Below, in pieces: positions 28,489 to 36,026 of a DNA stretch of 54,363 nucleotides; the first letter of the stretch is position 1; each line of letters opens with the position of its first letter. The position numbers and the translations under genes were made by a program. Under the pieces are notes generated by a model. It had not been told where the DNA came from and did not search any database. It saw only the letters and a program-made list of their open reading frames with translations. Location: the NCBI GenBank assembly GCA_002293065.1, contig DBCN01000084.1, forward strand, positions 36,763 to 91,125, read 5' to 3'. This stretch comes from Opitutia bacterium UBA957. GTDB taxonomy: Bacteria > Verrucomicrobiota > Verrucomicrobiia > Opitutales > UBA953.

Positions 28489-30039
28489 TCAGAGCGGCTT
28501 ACGGAGCTTGCCGGCGGGAATGGGACGCAAGGCCGTGAACTCCGCGCCCAAGGTGATGCGCAGTTTTTCGGCAAGACCTGGCGGCAGTGAAGCCACGGCG
28601 TCATCGAAATCTTCTTCGCCTGGAAAGGAGGCCTTGCCGACCTCCGCAACGGTGACCGCGGGTAACGCCGGTAAGACGAAGTTAAAGGATTCTGCTTCGT
28701 TGTTTGCGGCGATGATGGACTCTTCCTCGGACAGTGGCGGGATCGGCAACTCTTCGACTTCGTCTACCCGCGCAGCGGCAACGGATACGGGCACAGGCTT
28801 TGCGACAAAAACAACGGGGGCGGCCACGGGGCTAGGCATAGGCTCAGGTGCCCGTGGAACCACGACCTCCGCCACTGGTGTCGCCGGCGATGGGTTTATT
28901 TTTTTTTGGCCGGGCTCCCGAGGGAGACCGGCTGCGGCAGCGGCGATGTCTTTGATGAGGCTATCGATTGATCGCGATCTACTCTGCTCGATGGCCTTCA
29001 ACAGCGTCACCTCGAAGTTCGCCCGGGGCGAAAGCCCTTGGCGAATGCCCTGCTCGCCCGCCTGGAGGCACTCGAGCAGACGGACCAACTGCTCGGTCGC
29101 CAGGCTAACGCCCAACTGGGCGCTCGTGCCACCGGCCTTCACGGAATCCAAGACCGCCTGGCGAACGCGACCTTGCAGGTCGGCCAGCACACGAAGCAAG
29201 TCGCGGCCTTCGGCATGGAAGGCGTCGCACAAGGCCAAGACCGTCTTGCCATCGCCCGTGGCGATGGCTTTGCCGAGGTCTTGAACCTGCTGGGCGGAAG
29301 CCAAGCCATAGATCGAGAGCACGTCGGCTTCGGTGACCTTCTTACCGGAGAAAGAAATGACCTGGTCGAGGATGGACTGCGAATCGCGCATCCCGCCATT
29401 GGCGAGACGGGCGATGGCCGTGAGCGCGTCTTGGTCGGCCGTCACGCCATCGGCCTTGACGATGCGCGTCAGCTGGGCGGCGATGACCTCCTCGGAAATC
29501 GGGTGGAATTCAAGCCGCTGGCAGCGCGACGTGATGGTTGGCAGGACCTTATCGGCCTCGGTCGTCGCCAAGATGAACTTCACCCAGGGTGGCGGCTCTT
29601 CGAGCGTCTTGAGCAAGGCATTGAAGGCCTCCTTGGTCAGCTGGTGGACTTCATCGATGATGAAGACCTTATACGGGCAGTTGGAGGGCGCGAATTGGCA
29701 CTCCTCGCGGATCTTCTGGGCGTCCTCGAGCTTACGATTGGAAGCCGCATCGATTTCGATGACGTCGAGGCAGCTGCCGGCCTCGATCGCCAGGCAGACC
29801 GGGTCATCCAGGGAAAAGTCGGCCTTCGGGCCACCGGAGCAATTCAGGGCCTTCGCGAGCACGCGGGCGGTCGTCGTCTTACCCGTGCCACGCGGACCCA
29901 CGAACAAGTAGGCGTGGGCCAGCTGCTTGGTCGTCAGGGCGTTCCGCAGGGTCCGCACGATGTGCTCCTGCCCGACGAGTTCGTCGAAGCGGCGGGGGCG
30001 CCAGCGGCGCGCGATGACCTGGAAAGCGGGTTCAGCCAC
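28489..30039 (-). CDS. dnaX: DNA polymerase III tau/gamma subunit with internal slippage site
   Basis: DnaX, 516 residues, is the ATPase of the clamp loader. Walker A GPRGTGKT is at 48-55, Walker B IIDEVHQLT at 127-134, and TITSRCQRLEF carries the SRC motif. Domain III ends near residue 370, followed by a Pro/Ala/Val-rich linker and a short tau tail (about 130 residues). Of the four zinc cysteines found in E. coli (64, 73, 76, 79), only Cys67 and Cys82 remain; the middle two are Ser76 and Asp79. At codons 378-381 the gene has nine consecutive A's, preceded by GGGAG, a site able to yield a shorter gamma-like product. It follows guaA by 53 bases and precedes the phosphoesterase by 2. Confidence 0.95.
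   Translation of the reverse strand: MAEPAFQVIARRWRPRRFDELVGQEHIVRTLRNALTTKQLAHAYLFVGPRGTGKTTTARVLAKALNCSGGPKADFSLDDPVCLAIEAGSCLDVIEIDAASNRKLEDAQKIREECQFAPSNCPYKVFIIDEVHQLTKEAFNALLKTLEEPPPWVKFILATTEADKVLPTITSRCQRLEFHPISEEVIAAQLTRIVKADGVTADQDALTAIARLANGGMRDSQSILDQVISFSGKKVTEADVLSIYGLASAQQVQDLGKAIATGDGKTVLALCDAFHAEGRDLLRVLADLQGRVRQAVLDSVKAGGTSAQLGVSLATEQLVRLLECLQAGEQGIRQGLSPRANFEVTLLKAIEQSRSRSIDSLIKDIAAAAAGLPREPGQKKINPSPATPVAEVVVPRAPEPMPSPVAAPVVFVAKPVPVSVAAARVDEVEELPIPPLSEEESIIAANNEAESFNFVLPALPAVTVAEVGKASFPGEEDFDDAVASLPPGLAEKLRITLGAEFTALRPIPAGKLRKPL
28899..28919 (-). promoter_or_regulatory. dnaX A9 slippage/frameshift signal
   Basis: The coding strand reads GGGAG, seven bases, then nine A's followed by TAAAC, in frame CAA AAA AAA ATA AAC. 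Losing one A in the transcript (or +1 shifting) gives AAA TAA, ending the protein at Lys380. Gaining one A (or -1 shifting) gives 18 new residues and a TGA. Both end right after domain III, where gamma ends in other bacteria. Thermus dnaX uses an A9 run for transcriptional slippage; E. coli uses AAAAAAG with an upstream Shine-Dalgarno-like AGGGAG for -1 frameshifting. Confidence 0.65.
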
Positions 30040-30092
30040 GAGCCTGCAAGGAAAGGGTCCGCGGCGAAGGTGTCAACGGGGCAAACCTCGGC

Positions 30093-31649
30093 CTATTCCC
30101 ATTCGATGGTCGCGGGCGGCTTGGAGGAGACGTCGTAGACCACGCGATTGATGCCCTTCACTTCGTTGATGATCCGCGTGGAGGCGCGCTGGAGGACGTC
30201 GTAAGGCAAACGGGCCCAATCGGCCGTCATGGCGTCGGAAGAAGTCACCGCACGCAGGGCGCAGACGTTGTCATAGGTGCGGCCATCGCCCATCACGCCG
30301 ACGCTGCGAACCGGGAGGAAGACGGCGAACGCTTGCCAGACCTTGGCATACTGCCCCGAGGAACGCAGTTCGCTGATGAAGATGTCGTCGGCCTTACGGA
30401 GCACTTCCAGGCGCTCCTTGGTGATATCGCCACAGACGCGGACGGCCAGGCCAGGGCCGGGGAAAGGGTGACGCCAGACCATGTCATGCGGCAAGCCGAG
30501 GGCTTCGCCGAGGGCCCGCACCTCGTCCTTGAAGAGTTCGCGCAAAGGCTCGAGCAGCTTCAGTTTCATATGCTTGGGCAGGCCGCCCACGTTGTGGTGG
30601 CTCTTGATCGTGGCGGCCGGACCGCCGTTCGGCGAAAGCGACTCGATGACGTCGGGATAAAGGGTGCCTTGGGCGAGGAATTCGACCTTCCCCTTCTTCT
30701 TGCTTTGGACTTCCTTGATGGAGCGCTCGAAGACCTTGATGAATTCGTGGCCGATGATCTTGCGCTTGCGCTCGGGATCGGTGACGCCCTTGAGCTTGCG
30801 GAGGAAGATTCCGGAGGCATCGACGACGCGCAGGTCGACCTTGAACTTGCCGCGGAACATCTGCTCGACTTGGGCGCGTTCGTTGAGGCGCAGCAGGCCG
30901 TTGTCCACAAAGACGCAGGTCAGCTGCTTGCCGATGGCGCGCTGGATGAGGGCCGCGGCGACGGAGGAATCGACCCCGCCGGAGAGCCCGAGGATGACCT
31001 GGGCCTTGCCGACCTTCTCGCGGATCTCGCGCACGGCCGTCTCGACGTAGTCATCCATCTTCCACGTGGGCTTGGCGCCGCAGATGCGGAACAGGAAGTT
31101 GCGCAGGATATCGATGCCGCGTTCGGAATGGGCCACTTCCGGATGGAACTGGATGCCGTAGAAGCGACGCTTCGCGTCCTCGATCACCGCGCACTCGGAA
31201 TTTTCGGTGGAGGCGACCGCCTTGAAGCCGCGCGGGAGGCGCGTGATCTTGTCCCCGTGCGAGTTCCAGACCCGGAGCGGAGACTTGAGGCCTTGCAGCA
31301 GTTGCGAGCCCTTGCCGAAGGAGAGGACCCCATGGCCGTATTCGCGGTGGGAGCTGCTGGCGACGTTGCCGCCGAGCATCTGGCCCATCAACTGGACGCC
31401 ATAACAGATGCCAAGGACCGGCAAACCCATCTCGAAGATGCCGGCCTGCGGGTGGGGCGAGCCTTTCGCCTTCACGCTGTCGGGGCCGCCGGAGAGGATG
31501 ACGCCGACCACGCCATCGGCGCGGAGGGTTTCGGGCGTGACGCCAAACGGGTAGATGCGGGAGTGGACGTTGCACTCGCGGACGCGACGCGCGATGACCT
31601 TGGTCAGTTGGGAGCCAAAATCGAGAATTGCGATGGACTGGGGAGCCAT
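30093..31649 (-). CDS. guaA: GMP synthase (glutamine-hydrolysing)
   Basis: GuaA, 518 residues from the ATG at 31649 (MAPQSIAILDFGSQLTKVIA), converts XMP to GMP using glutamine. The glutamine amidotransferase domain has nucleophile Cys82 (GICYG) and His169/Glu171 (QFHPEV). The ATP-pyrophosphatase domain has the P-loop LSGGVDSS (222-229), and the C-terminal dimerisation domain ends KPPATIEWE, the universal GuaA end. Upstream in-frame residues overlap the preceding zinc-ribbon gene and are rejected. It follows that gene by 20 bases and precedes dnaX by 53. Confidence 0.97.
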   Translation of the reverse strand: MAPQSIAILDFGSQLTKVIARRVRECNVHSRIYPFGVTPETLRADGVVGVILSGGPDSVKAKGSPHPQAGIFEMGLPVLGICYGVQLMGQMLGGNVASSSHREYGHGVLSFGKGSQLLQGLKSPLRVWNSHGDKITRLPRGFKAVASTENSECAVIEDAKRRFYGIQFHPEVAHSERGIDILRNFLFRICGAKPTWKMDDYVETAVREIREKVGKAQVILGLSGGVDSSVAAALIQRAIGKQLTCVFVDNGLLRLNERAQVEQMFRGKFKVDLRVVDASGIFLRKLKGVTDPERKRKIIGHEFIKVFERSIKEVQSKKKGKVEFLAQGTLYPDVIESLSPNGGPAATIKSHHNVGGLPKHMKLKLLEPLRELFKDEVRALGEALGLPHDMVWRHPFPGPGLAVRVCGDITKERLEVLRKADDIFISELRSSGQYAKVWQAFAVFLPVRSVGVMGDGRTYDNVCALRAVTSSDAMTADWARLPYDVLQRASTRIINEVKGINRVVYDVSSKPPATIEWE

Positions 31650-31669
31650 GGAGGAAAAGTTAGGGGGAT

Positions 31670-31906
31670 TCAGAACTTGAGGCGAACATTGTTCCAGCCG
31701 CAGTGCGGGCAGGTGGCCTCTTCGCGCCGACGGGGCCGGACGAAGGTCAGGGAGCACCGGGTACAGTAGAACGCCGAGTTCAGGCGGCGGTGATCGAACA
31801 GGAGGGCGTCCCGGCGATCGTACCAAGCCTGGAGACCGAACAAGCCCAGCACGACCAGCCCAGCGACGAACGCCAGGAAGACGCTGAGATCGACGGGCTG
31901 AAGCAT
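31670..31906 (-). CDS. Small membrane protein with C-terminal zinc ribbon
   Basis: A 78-residue protein that I do not recognise as a named family. One transmembrane span covers about residues 8-27, followed by a basic segment and a two-knuckle zinc ribbon: Cys48/Cys51 (YCTRC) and Cys66/Cys69 (CPHCGWNN). The architecture suggests an inner-membrane protein with a small cytoplasmic zinc domain. It lies between the alpha operon terminator and guaA (20 bases), so it is likely the first gene of the guaA-dnaX run. Confidence 0.75.
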   Translation of the reverse strand: MLQPVDLSVFLAFVAGLVVLGLFGLQAWYDRRDALLFDHRRLNSAFYCTRCSLTFVRPRRREEATCPHCGWNNVRLKF

Positions 31907-31925
31907 GGCGGGGGGTGGGAGGGGT

Positions 31926-31969
31926 TTAAAAAGGCGAGACGCGCCGCCAGTGAAGGCGAACGCGTCTCG
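31926..31969 (-). terminator. Terminator of the alpha operon (after rplQ)
   Basis: On the minus strand CGAGACGC and GCGTCTCG (8 bp) enclose an inner 4-bp stem CGCC/GGCG and are followed by CCTTTTTAAACC. It lies 23 bases past the rplQ stop and probably ends most transcription of the ribosomal protein cluster before the zinc-ribbon gene. Confidence 0.78.
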
Positions 31970-31992
31970 GATAGGCGCCTACGCCAGGGAGG

Positions 31993-32454
31993 TTAGGCCT
32001 GTGCGGCCGCTTCCGTCTTGGCCTTGGGCTTGCGAGCCGTCTTGGCCTTGGGCGTCATGGCCGGAGCCTTGTCGTCCTTGCCCACGAGCTCGATGAGCGC
32101 CGTTTCGGCAGCGTCGCCCTTACGGTTGCCGATCTTGTAGATACGGGTGAAACCACCATTGCGGGCGAGGAACTGCTTCACGCGCTCGGTGAAGAGCAGG
32201 TGGCAGGCGTCCTCGTTGCGGATGCGGGCGAGGGCGAGGCGGTAGTAGTGCAGCTTGACGCTCTTGTCGGTGGCCTGTTCGGCCTTCTTGGCGAGCGTGA
32301 TCAGGCGCTCAGCATACGGACGGACCGCACGGGCGCGGGAAAGCGTGGTCGTGATGCGGGCGTTGGTGAAGAGGGCGGCCGCGAGATTCGCGACGAGGGA
32401 GCGGCGGTGGGCCGTCTTGACCCCCAGGACATTGTGGTGAGAGCGGTGACGCAT
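31993..32454 (-). CDS. rplQ: 50S ribosomal protein L17 with a Lys/Ala-rich tail
   Basis: L17, 153 residues, lies near the peptide exit. MRHRSHHNVLGVKTAHRRSL and NLAAALFTNARITTTLSRA are standard. The protein is about 25 residues longer than the E. coli one because of a basic C-terminal tail with TPKAKTARKPKAKTEAAAQ, likely disordered. A very similar motif (KTPKARKPKATAP) opens S11, encoded three genes upstream. It follows rpoA by 15 bases and closes the alpha operon. Confidence 0.97.
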   Translation of the reverse strand: MRHRSHHNVLGVKTAHRRSLVANLAAALFTNARITTTLSRARAVRPYAERLITLAKKAEQATDKSVKLHYYRLALARIRNEDACHLLFTERVKQFLARNGGFTRIYKIGNRKGDAAETALIELVGKDDKAPAMTPKAKTARKPKAKTEAAAQA

Positions 32455-32469
32455 GAGATGGGTTGGTGA

Positions 32470-33486
32470 TTAGGAGTTAACGCCCTTGTCGAGCAGACGC
32501 TCATCGATCTTCTGACCGAGGGACAGGCCGAGCTGTTCGAGCTTGGCTTTGATTTCGTTCAGCGACTTCTTGCCGAAGTTGCGGTACTTGAGCATCTCCT
32601 GCTCGGTCTTCATCGCCAGCTCGCCGACCGTGGTGATGTTGGCGTTGTTGAGGCAGTTGGCGGCACGAACCGAGAGCTCGATTTCGTTGACCGACATGTT
32701 GAGGAGCTTGCGGAGGCGATTGACCTCTTCGGTCACCTCGGACTTGCCGGATTCGAATTCGACCGGCTCGGCCGAAACGGTATCGAAGACGGCGAGGTGA
32801 TGGCGCAGGATGGCGGACGCTTCCTTGAGGGCTTCGTCCGGGGTGATGCGACCGTCGGTGGAGATTTCGAGCACGAGCTTGTCGTAGTCGGTCATCTGGC
32901 CGACGCGGGTGCTTTCGACCGCGTACTTGACGACGGTGACCGGCGAGAAAAGGGAGTCGACCGGGATGGAGCCGATGGCCTGCTCGGCCTTCTTGTTTTC
33001 CTCGGCGGAAGCCCAGCTGCGGCCCACGCTCACTTCCACTTCGGCGAAGAAGCGGCGCTTGCGATCGAGCGTGCAGATGACGGTGTCCGGATTAACCAGG
33101 GAGACCGTGGCCCCTTTGGTTTCGAACTTGATGTCGGAAGCCTTGATGACGCCGGTCTTGTTGACGTCGATCGTACCCTTGAAGGCCTCGCGCTTGTTCG
33201 CTTCCGTACGGATGCGGACCTTCTTCAGGTTGAGCACGATCTCGGTGACGTCTTCGACGACGCCTTCGATGGGCTGGAACTCATGCTGGACGCCTTCGAT
33301 GGTGACGGCCGAGATGGCGGCGCCTTCGATGGAGCTCAGGAGCACGCGACGCAGCGAGTTGCCGATCGTGTGGCCGAAGCCCGTCTCAAAAGGCTCGGCG
33401 GTGTAACGGGCGAAAGTGCCGGAAGCGGATGCTTCCTCTTTCTTGAGGCCCTTGGGGAGTTCGAATTTTCCGAGTCGCTTAGACAT
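32470..33486 (-). CDS. rpoA: RNA polymerase alpha subunit
   Basis: RpoA, 338 residues, nucleates RNA polymerase assembly. The N-terminal domain has ETGFGHTIGNSLRRVLLSSI and the dimer interface; the C-terminal domain (about 250-330), which contacts DNA UP elements and activators, has SVRAANCLNNANITTVGELA and RNFGKKSLNEIKAKL. Both halves are intact. The gene follows rpsD by 30 bases and precedes rplQ by 15, the standard alpha operon order. Confidence 0.98.
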   Translation of the reverse strand: MSKRLGKFELPKGLKKEEASASGTFARYTAEPFETGFGHTIGNSLRRVLLSSIEGAAISAVTIEGVQHEFQPIEGVVEDVTEIVLNLKKVRIRTEANKREAFKGTIDVNKTGVIKASDIKFETKGATVSLVNPDTVICTLDRKRRFFAEVEVSVGRSWASAEENKKAEQAIGSIPVDSLFSPVTVVKYAVESTRVGQMTDYDKLVLEISTDGRITPDEALKEASAILRHHLAVFDTVSAEPVEFESGKSEVTEEVNRLRKLLNMSVNEIELSVRAANCLNNANITTVGELAMKTEQEMLKYRNFGKKSLNEIKAKLEQLGLSLGQKIDERLLDKGVNS

Positions 33487-33516
33487 GGCGTTGGTTCCGT
33501 GAGGATGGGCTGAGGG

Positions 33517-34125
33517 TTAGCGGCTGTAGAATTCGACGATGATCTGGACGTTGATGTCGCGCGGGAGTTCTTCCTTCGCGGGTTCACGAACCATCTGGCC
33601 CTTGAGCTGGTCGGGCAAGGTGACGAGCCAAGCCGGAGCGGCGCGACCTTGGCCTTCTTCGATGGCGCGGGTGGCGAGCTGCTTGGAGGAGGTGCGGTCG
33701 CGGATCTCGATTTCGTGCCCGGGGGCCACGGTGAAGCTGGCGACGTCGACCTTATGGCCGTCGATGCGGACGTGACCGTGGGAGACGAGCTGGCGGGCGG
33801 CGGAACGGGAGTTGGCGAAACCGAGGCGGAAGACGACGTTGTCGAGGCGGGTCTCGAGGATACGGAGGAAGTTGTCGCCGGCGACGCCGCCCTGGCGCTT
33901 GGCGCGCTCGAAGGAAAGGCGGAACTGCTTTTCGGTCATGCCGTACATCATGCGAAGCTTCTGCTTCTCATTGAGGCCGACGCCGTATTCGGAGACCTTG
34001 CGGCGGGTCGTCTTGCCGTGGATACCCGGGGGGTAGGGACGGCGCTCTTCACCCTTGGAGGTAGGGAAAATGTTCTGACCGAAGCGACGGTTGAGCTTCG
34101 TGGTGGGACCGGTGTAACGAGACAT
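33517..34125 (-). CDS. rpsD: 30S ribosomal protein S4
   Basis: S4, 202 residues, initiates 30S assembly. It is the zinc-free form: the N-terminal part (MSRYTGPTTKLNRRFGQNIF) lacks the four-Cys knuckle. The S4 RNA-binding domain has RLDNVVFRLGFANSRSAARQ and VSHGHVRIDG. An internal segment of the domain is unremarkable, and the end VQIIVEFYSR is typical. S4 is the usual translational repressor of the alpha operon, but no leader is obvious here. Confidence 0.97.
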   Translation of the reverse strand: MSRYTGPTTKLNRRFGQNIFPTSKGEERRPYPPGIHGKTTRRKVSEYGVGLNEKQKLRMMYGMTEKQFRLSFERAKRQGGVAGDNFLRILETRLDNVVFRLGFANSRSAARQLVSHGHVRIDGHKVDVASFTVAPGHEIEIRDRTSSKQLATRAIEEGQGRAAPAWLVTLPDQLKGQMVREPAKEELPRDINVQIIVEFYSR

Positions 34126-34210
34126 AGTAGGTTTTTATTAGTAGAGGTGGCGGAGGGAAGGACCCGCCCGGGTTGCCATAACCGGACGGTGATGCGGAAA
34201 GCGGAAAGAC

Positions 34211-34765
34211 TTAGACGCGGCGACGCTTGGGCGGGCGGCAGCCGTTGTGGGGGATCGGCGTGGTGTCGACGATCGAGGTCACGTTGAGACCGAGGAGCTG
34301 CAACGCACGGATGGCGCTGTCGCGGCCCATGCCCGGACCCTTGACGCGGACGGAAACATCCTTGAGGCCGTGGGCCATGGCGAGCTTGGCGGCTTCCTGG
34401 CAGACGACCTGCGCGGCGTAGGCGGTGGACTTGCGGGAACCGCGGAACTGGTGACGACCAGCGCTGCCCCACGAGATCACGTTGCCGTTGGCGTCGGTGA
34501 TGGTGACCTTCGTGTTGTTGAAGGTCGCAAGGACGTGGACGACGCCGACGGTGATGTTCTTCGAGCCCTTGGCGCGACGCACCTTGATCTCGCCGATTTC
34601 TTCACCAAGGAGTTCCTTGGCGGTGATCTCCTTGCGCTCGGGCGCGGCCTCGGGGGCAGCGGCGGCGGTCACGTCCGGCGCCGGGGCGGCGGCAGCGGCA
34701 GCGGCGTCAGGCGCGGTGGCCTTGGGCTTGCGTGCCTTGGGGGTCTTGGGGGCTTCTTCGCTCAT
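34211..34765 (-). CDS. rpsK: 30S ribosomal protein S11 with a long disordered N-terminus
   Basis: S11, 184 residues against about 129 in E. coli. The core from about residue 55 is standard (VVHVLATFNNTKVTITDANG, FRGSRKSTAYAAQV, PIPHNGCRPPKRRRV). The first 50 or so residues are an Ala/Pro/Lys-rich extension beginning MSEEAPKTPKARKPKATAP and including an AAAAAAA run. The ATG at 34765 gives the only sensible start because the next in-frame Met lies inside the core. The extension resembles the tail of L17 and may be a shared disordered module. Confidence 0.97.
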   Translation of the reverse strand: MSEEAPKTPKARKPKATAPDAAAAAAAPAPDVTAAAAPEAAPERKEITAKELLGEEIGEIKVRRAKGSKNITVGVVHVLATFNNTKVTITDANGNVISWGSAGRHQFRGSRKSTAYAAQVVCQEAAKLAMAHGLKDVSVRVKGPGMGRDSAIRALQLLGLNVTSIVDTTPIPHNGCRPPKRRRV

Positions 34766-34792
34766 CGGAAAATATGTGTATGGGTTAAATGA

Positions 34793-35173
34793 TTACTTGG
34801 CAGGAGCCGCGGCGACGCCGACGGTCTTACGCTTGCCCTTGCGGGTACGGGCGTTGGTGCGGGTACGCTGACCACGGACCGGGAGGCCACGGAAGTGGCG
34901 GAGACCGCGGTAGCACTTGATGGCCTGGAGGCGCTTCAAGTTCTGGGCGATGTCGCGGCGGAGGTCACCCTCGCACTTATAGCCCATGCGGACGATGTAC
35001 TCGACGATCTTGTTGAGCTGCTCTTCCGACAGATTCGACGCGCGCATGGCGGGGTCGAAGCCGAGGGCGTCGCAGATCTCCGTGGCGCGGCGGGGGCCGA
35101 TGCCATAGATGTAGCGGAGCGAGTACTCTACTTTCTTGTTGTTGGGAATGTCTACGCCGAGGATTCGTGGCAT
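34793..35173 (-). CDS. rpsM: 30S ribosomal protein S13
   Basis: S13, 126 residues from the ATG at 35173 (MPRILGVDIPNNKKVEYSL), sits at the 30S head and contacts P-site tRNA and L5. YIYGIGPRRATEICDALG, RDIAQNLKRLQAIKCYRGLR and the basic tail GQRTRTNARTRKGKRKT are diagnostic. The upstream in-frame reading adds 23 unrelated residues. It follows map after 79 bases; neither infA nor rpmJ, usual here, is encoded in that gap. Confidence 0.97.
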   Translation of the reverse strand: MPRILGVDIPNNKKVEYSLRYIYGIGPRRATEICDALGFDPAMRASNLSEEQLNKIVEYIVRMGYKCEGDLRRDIAQNLKRLQAIKCYRGLRHFRGLPVRGQRTRTNARTRKGKRKTVGVAAAPAK

Positions 35174-35252
35174 GGTGTCCGTGCTGTTTGGAAGGTGGGA
35201 AAGAGGTCGGAACTTGAAGGTTCTGTGTGGATTTGGAAGCAAAAAATATAGT

Positions 35253-36014
35253 TTATGGTAGGGTCAGGATTTCGGCCCCTTTTTCGGTCACTAAAACGGT
35301 GTGCTCGAAATGGGCGGAAGCCTTGCCGTCCGCGGTCCGGGCGGTCCAACCGTCAGCGGCCATGATGATCTTATGGGTACCGAGATTAACCATCGGCTCG
35401 ATGGCTAAAGCCATGCCAGGCAATAGTTTAGGGCCAGTACCCGCCTTACCAAAATTGGGGATTTGGGGCTCTTCGTGCATCTTGCGCCCGACGCCGTGGC
35501 CAACAAAGTCACGGACGATGCCATACCCCTGGGGGGTCAAGGCTGCCTGGATGGCCGCGGAAATATCCCCTACCCTGTTACCGGGCTTTACGGCGGCAAT
35601 GCCGGCATGGAGGGCATTTTCGGTATCCCGGCAGAGGGCTTGGGCTTCGGCGGGAGCCTTCCCCACGATCAAGGTGCGGGCGTTATCGCCGATGAAGCCG
35701 TCGCGGCGGACGACCACATCCAGGGAAACGAGGTCGCCATCCCGGATGATCCGATCGGGGGCCCCGATGCCGTGGACGATTTCATCGTTCACGGAAATGC
35801 AGACATAGCCGGGGTAGGTCAGGCGACCAACGACATAGCCGTGACAAGCACTCTCGCACCCATGGCGGGTCATGAGGCCGCGGGCGGCGGCGTCGAGGCC
35901 AGCGGTGGAAATCCCCGGCACGACCAAGGACGAGAGATCTTGGAGCACCCGGGCGGCGGCCGCGCAAGCAGCACGCATCCGGTTTACTTCCTCCTCCGAC
36001 TTGAGATCGATCAT
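35253..36014 (-). CDS. map: Methionine aminopeptidase type I
   Basis: MetAP, 253 residues, removes the initiator methionine. All five metal ligands are present: Asp99, Asp110, His173, Glu206 and Glu237; the substrate-binding His81 lies in NDEIVHGIG. It has the short bacterial type I form without an SH3 linker. It follows secY by 12 bases within the spc operon, the usual map position; adk, normally between secY and map, is absent. Confidence 0.97.
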   Translation of the reverse strand: MIDLKSEEEVNRMRAACAAAARVLQDLSSLVVPGISTAGLDAAARGLMTRHGCESACHGYVVGRLTYPGYVCISVNDEIVHGIGAPDRIIRDGDLVSLDVVVRRDGFIGDNARTLIVGKAPAEAQALCRDTENALHAGIAAVKPGNRVGDISAAIQAALTPQGYGIVRDFVGHGVGRKMHEEPQIPNFGKAGTGPKLLPGMALAIEPMVNLGTHKIIMAADGWTARTADGKASAHFEHTVLVTEKGAEILTLP

Positions 36015-36026
36015 CCGGAAGAAAGC

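Noticed and set aside
31650..31826. 59-codon N-terminal extension of guaA
   Set aside because: Overlaps the zinc-ribbon gene in another frame and has no similarity to GuaA.
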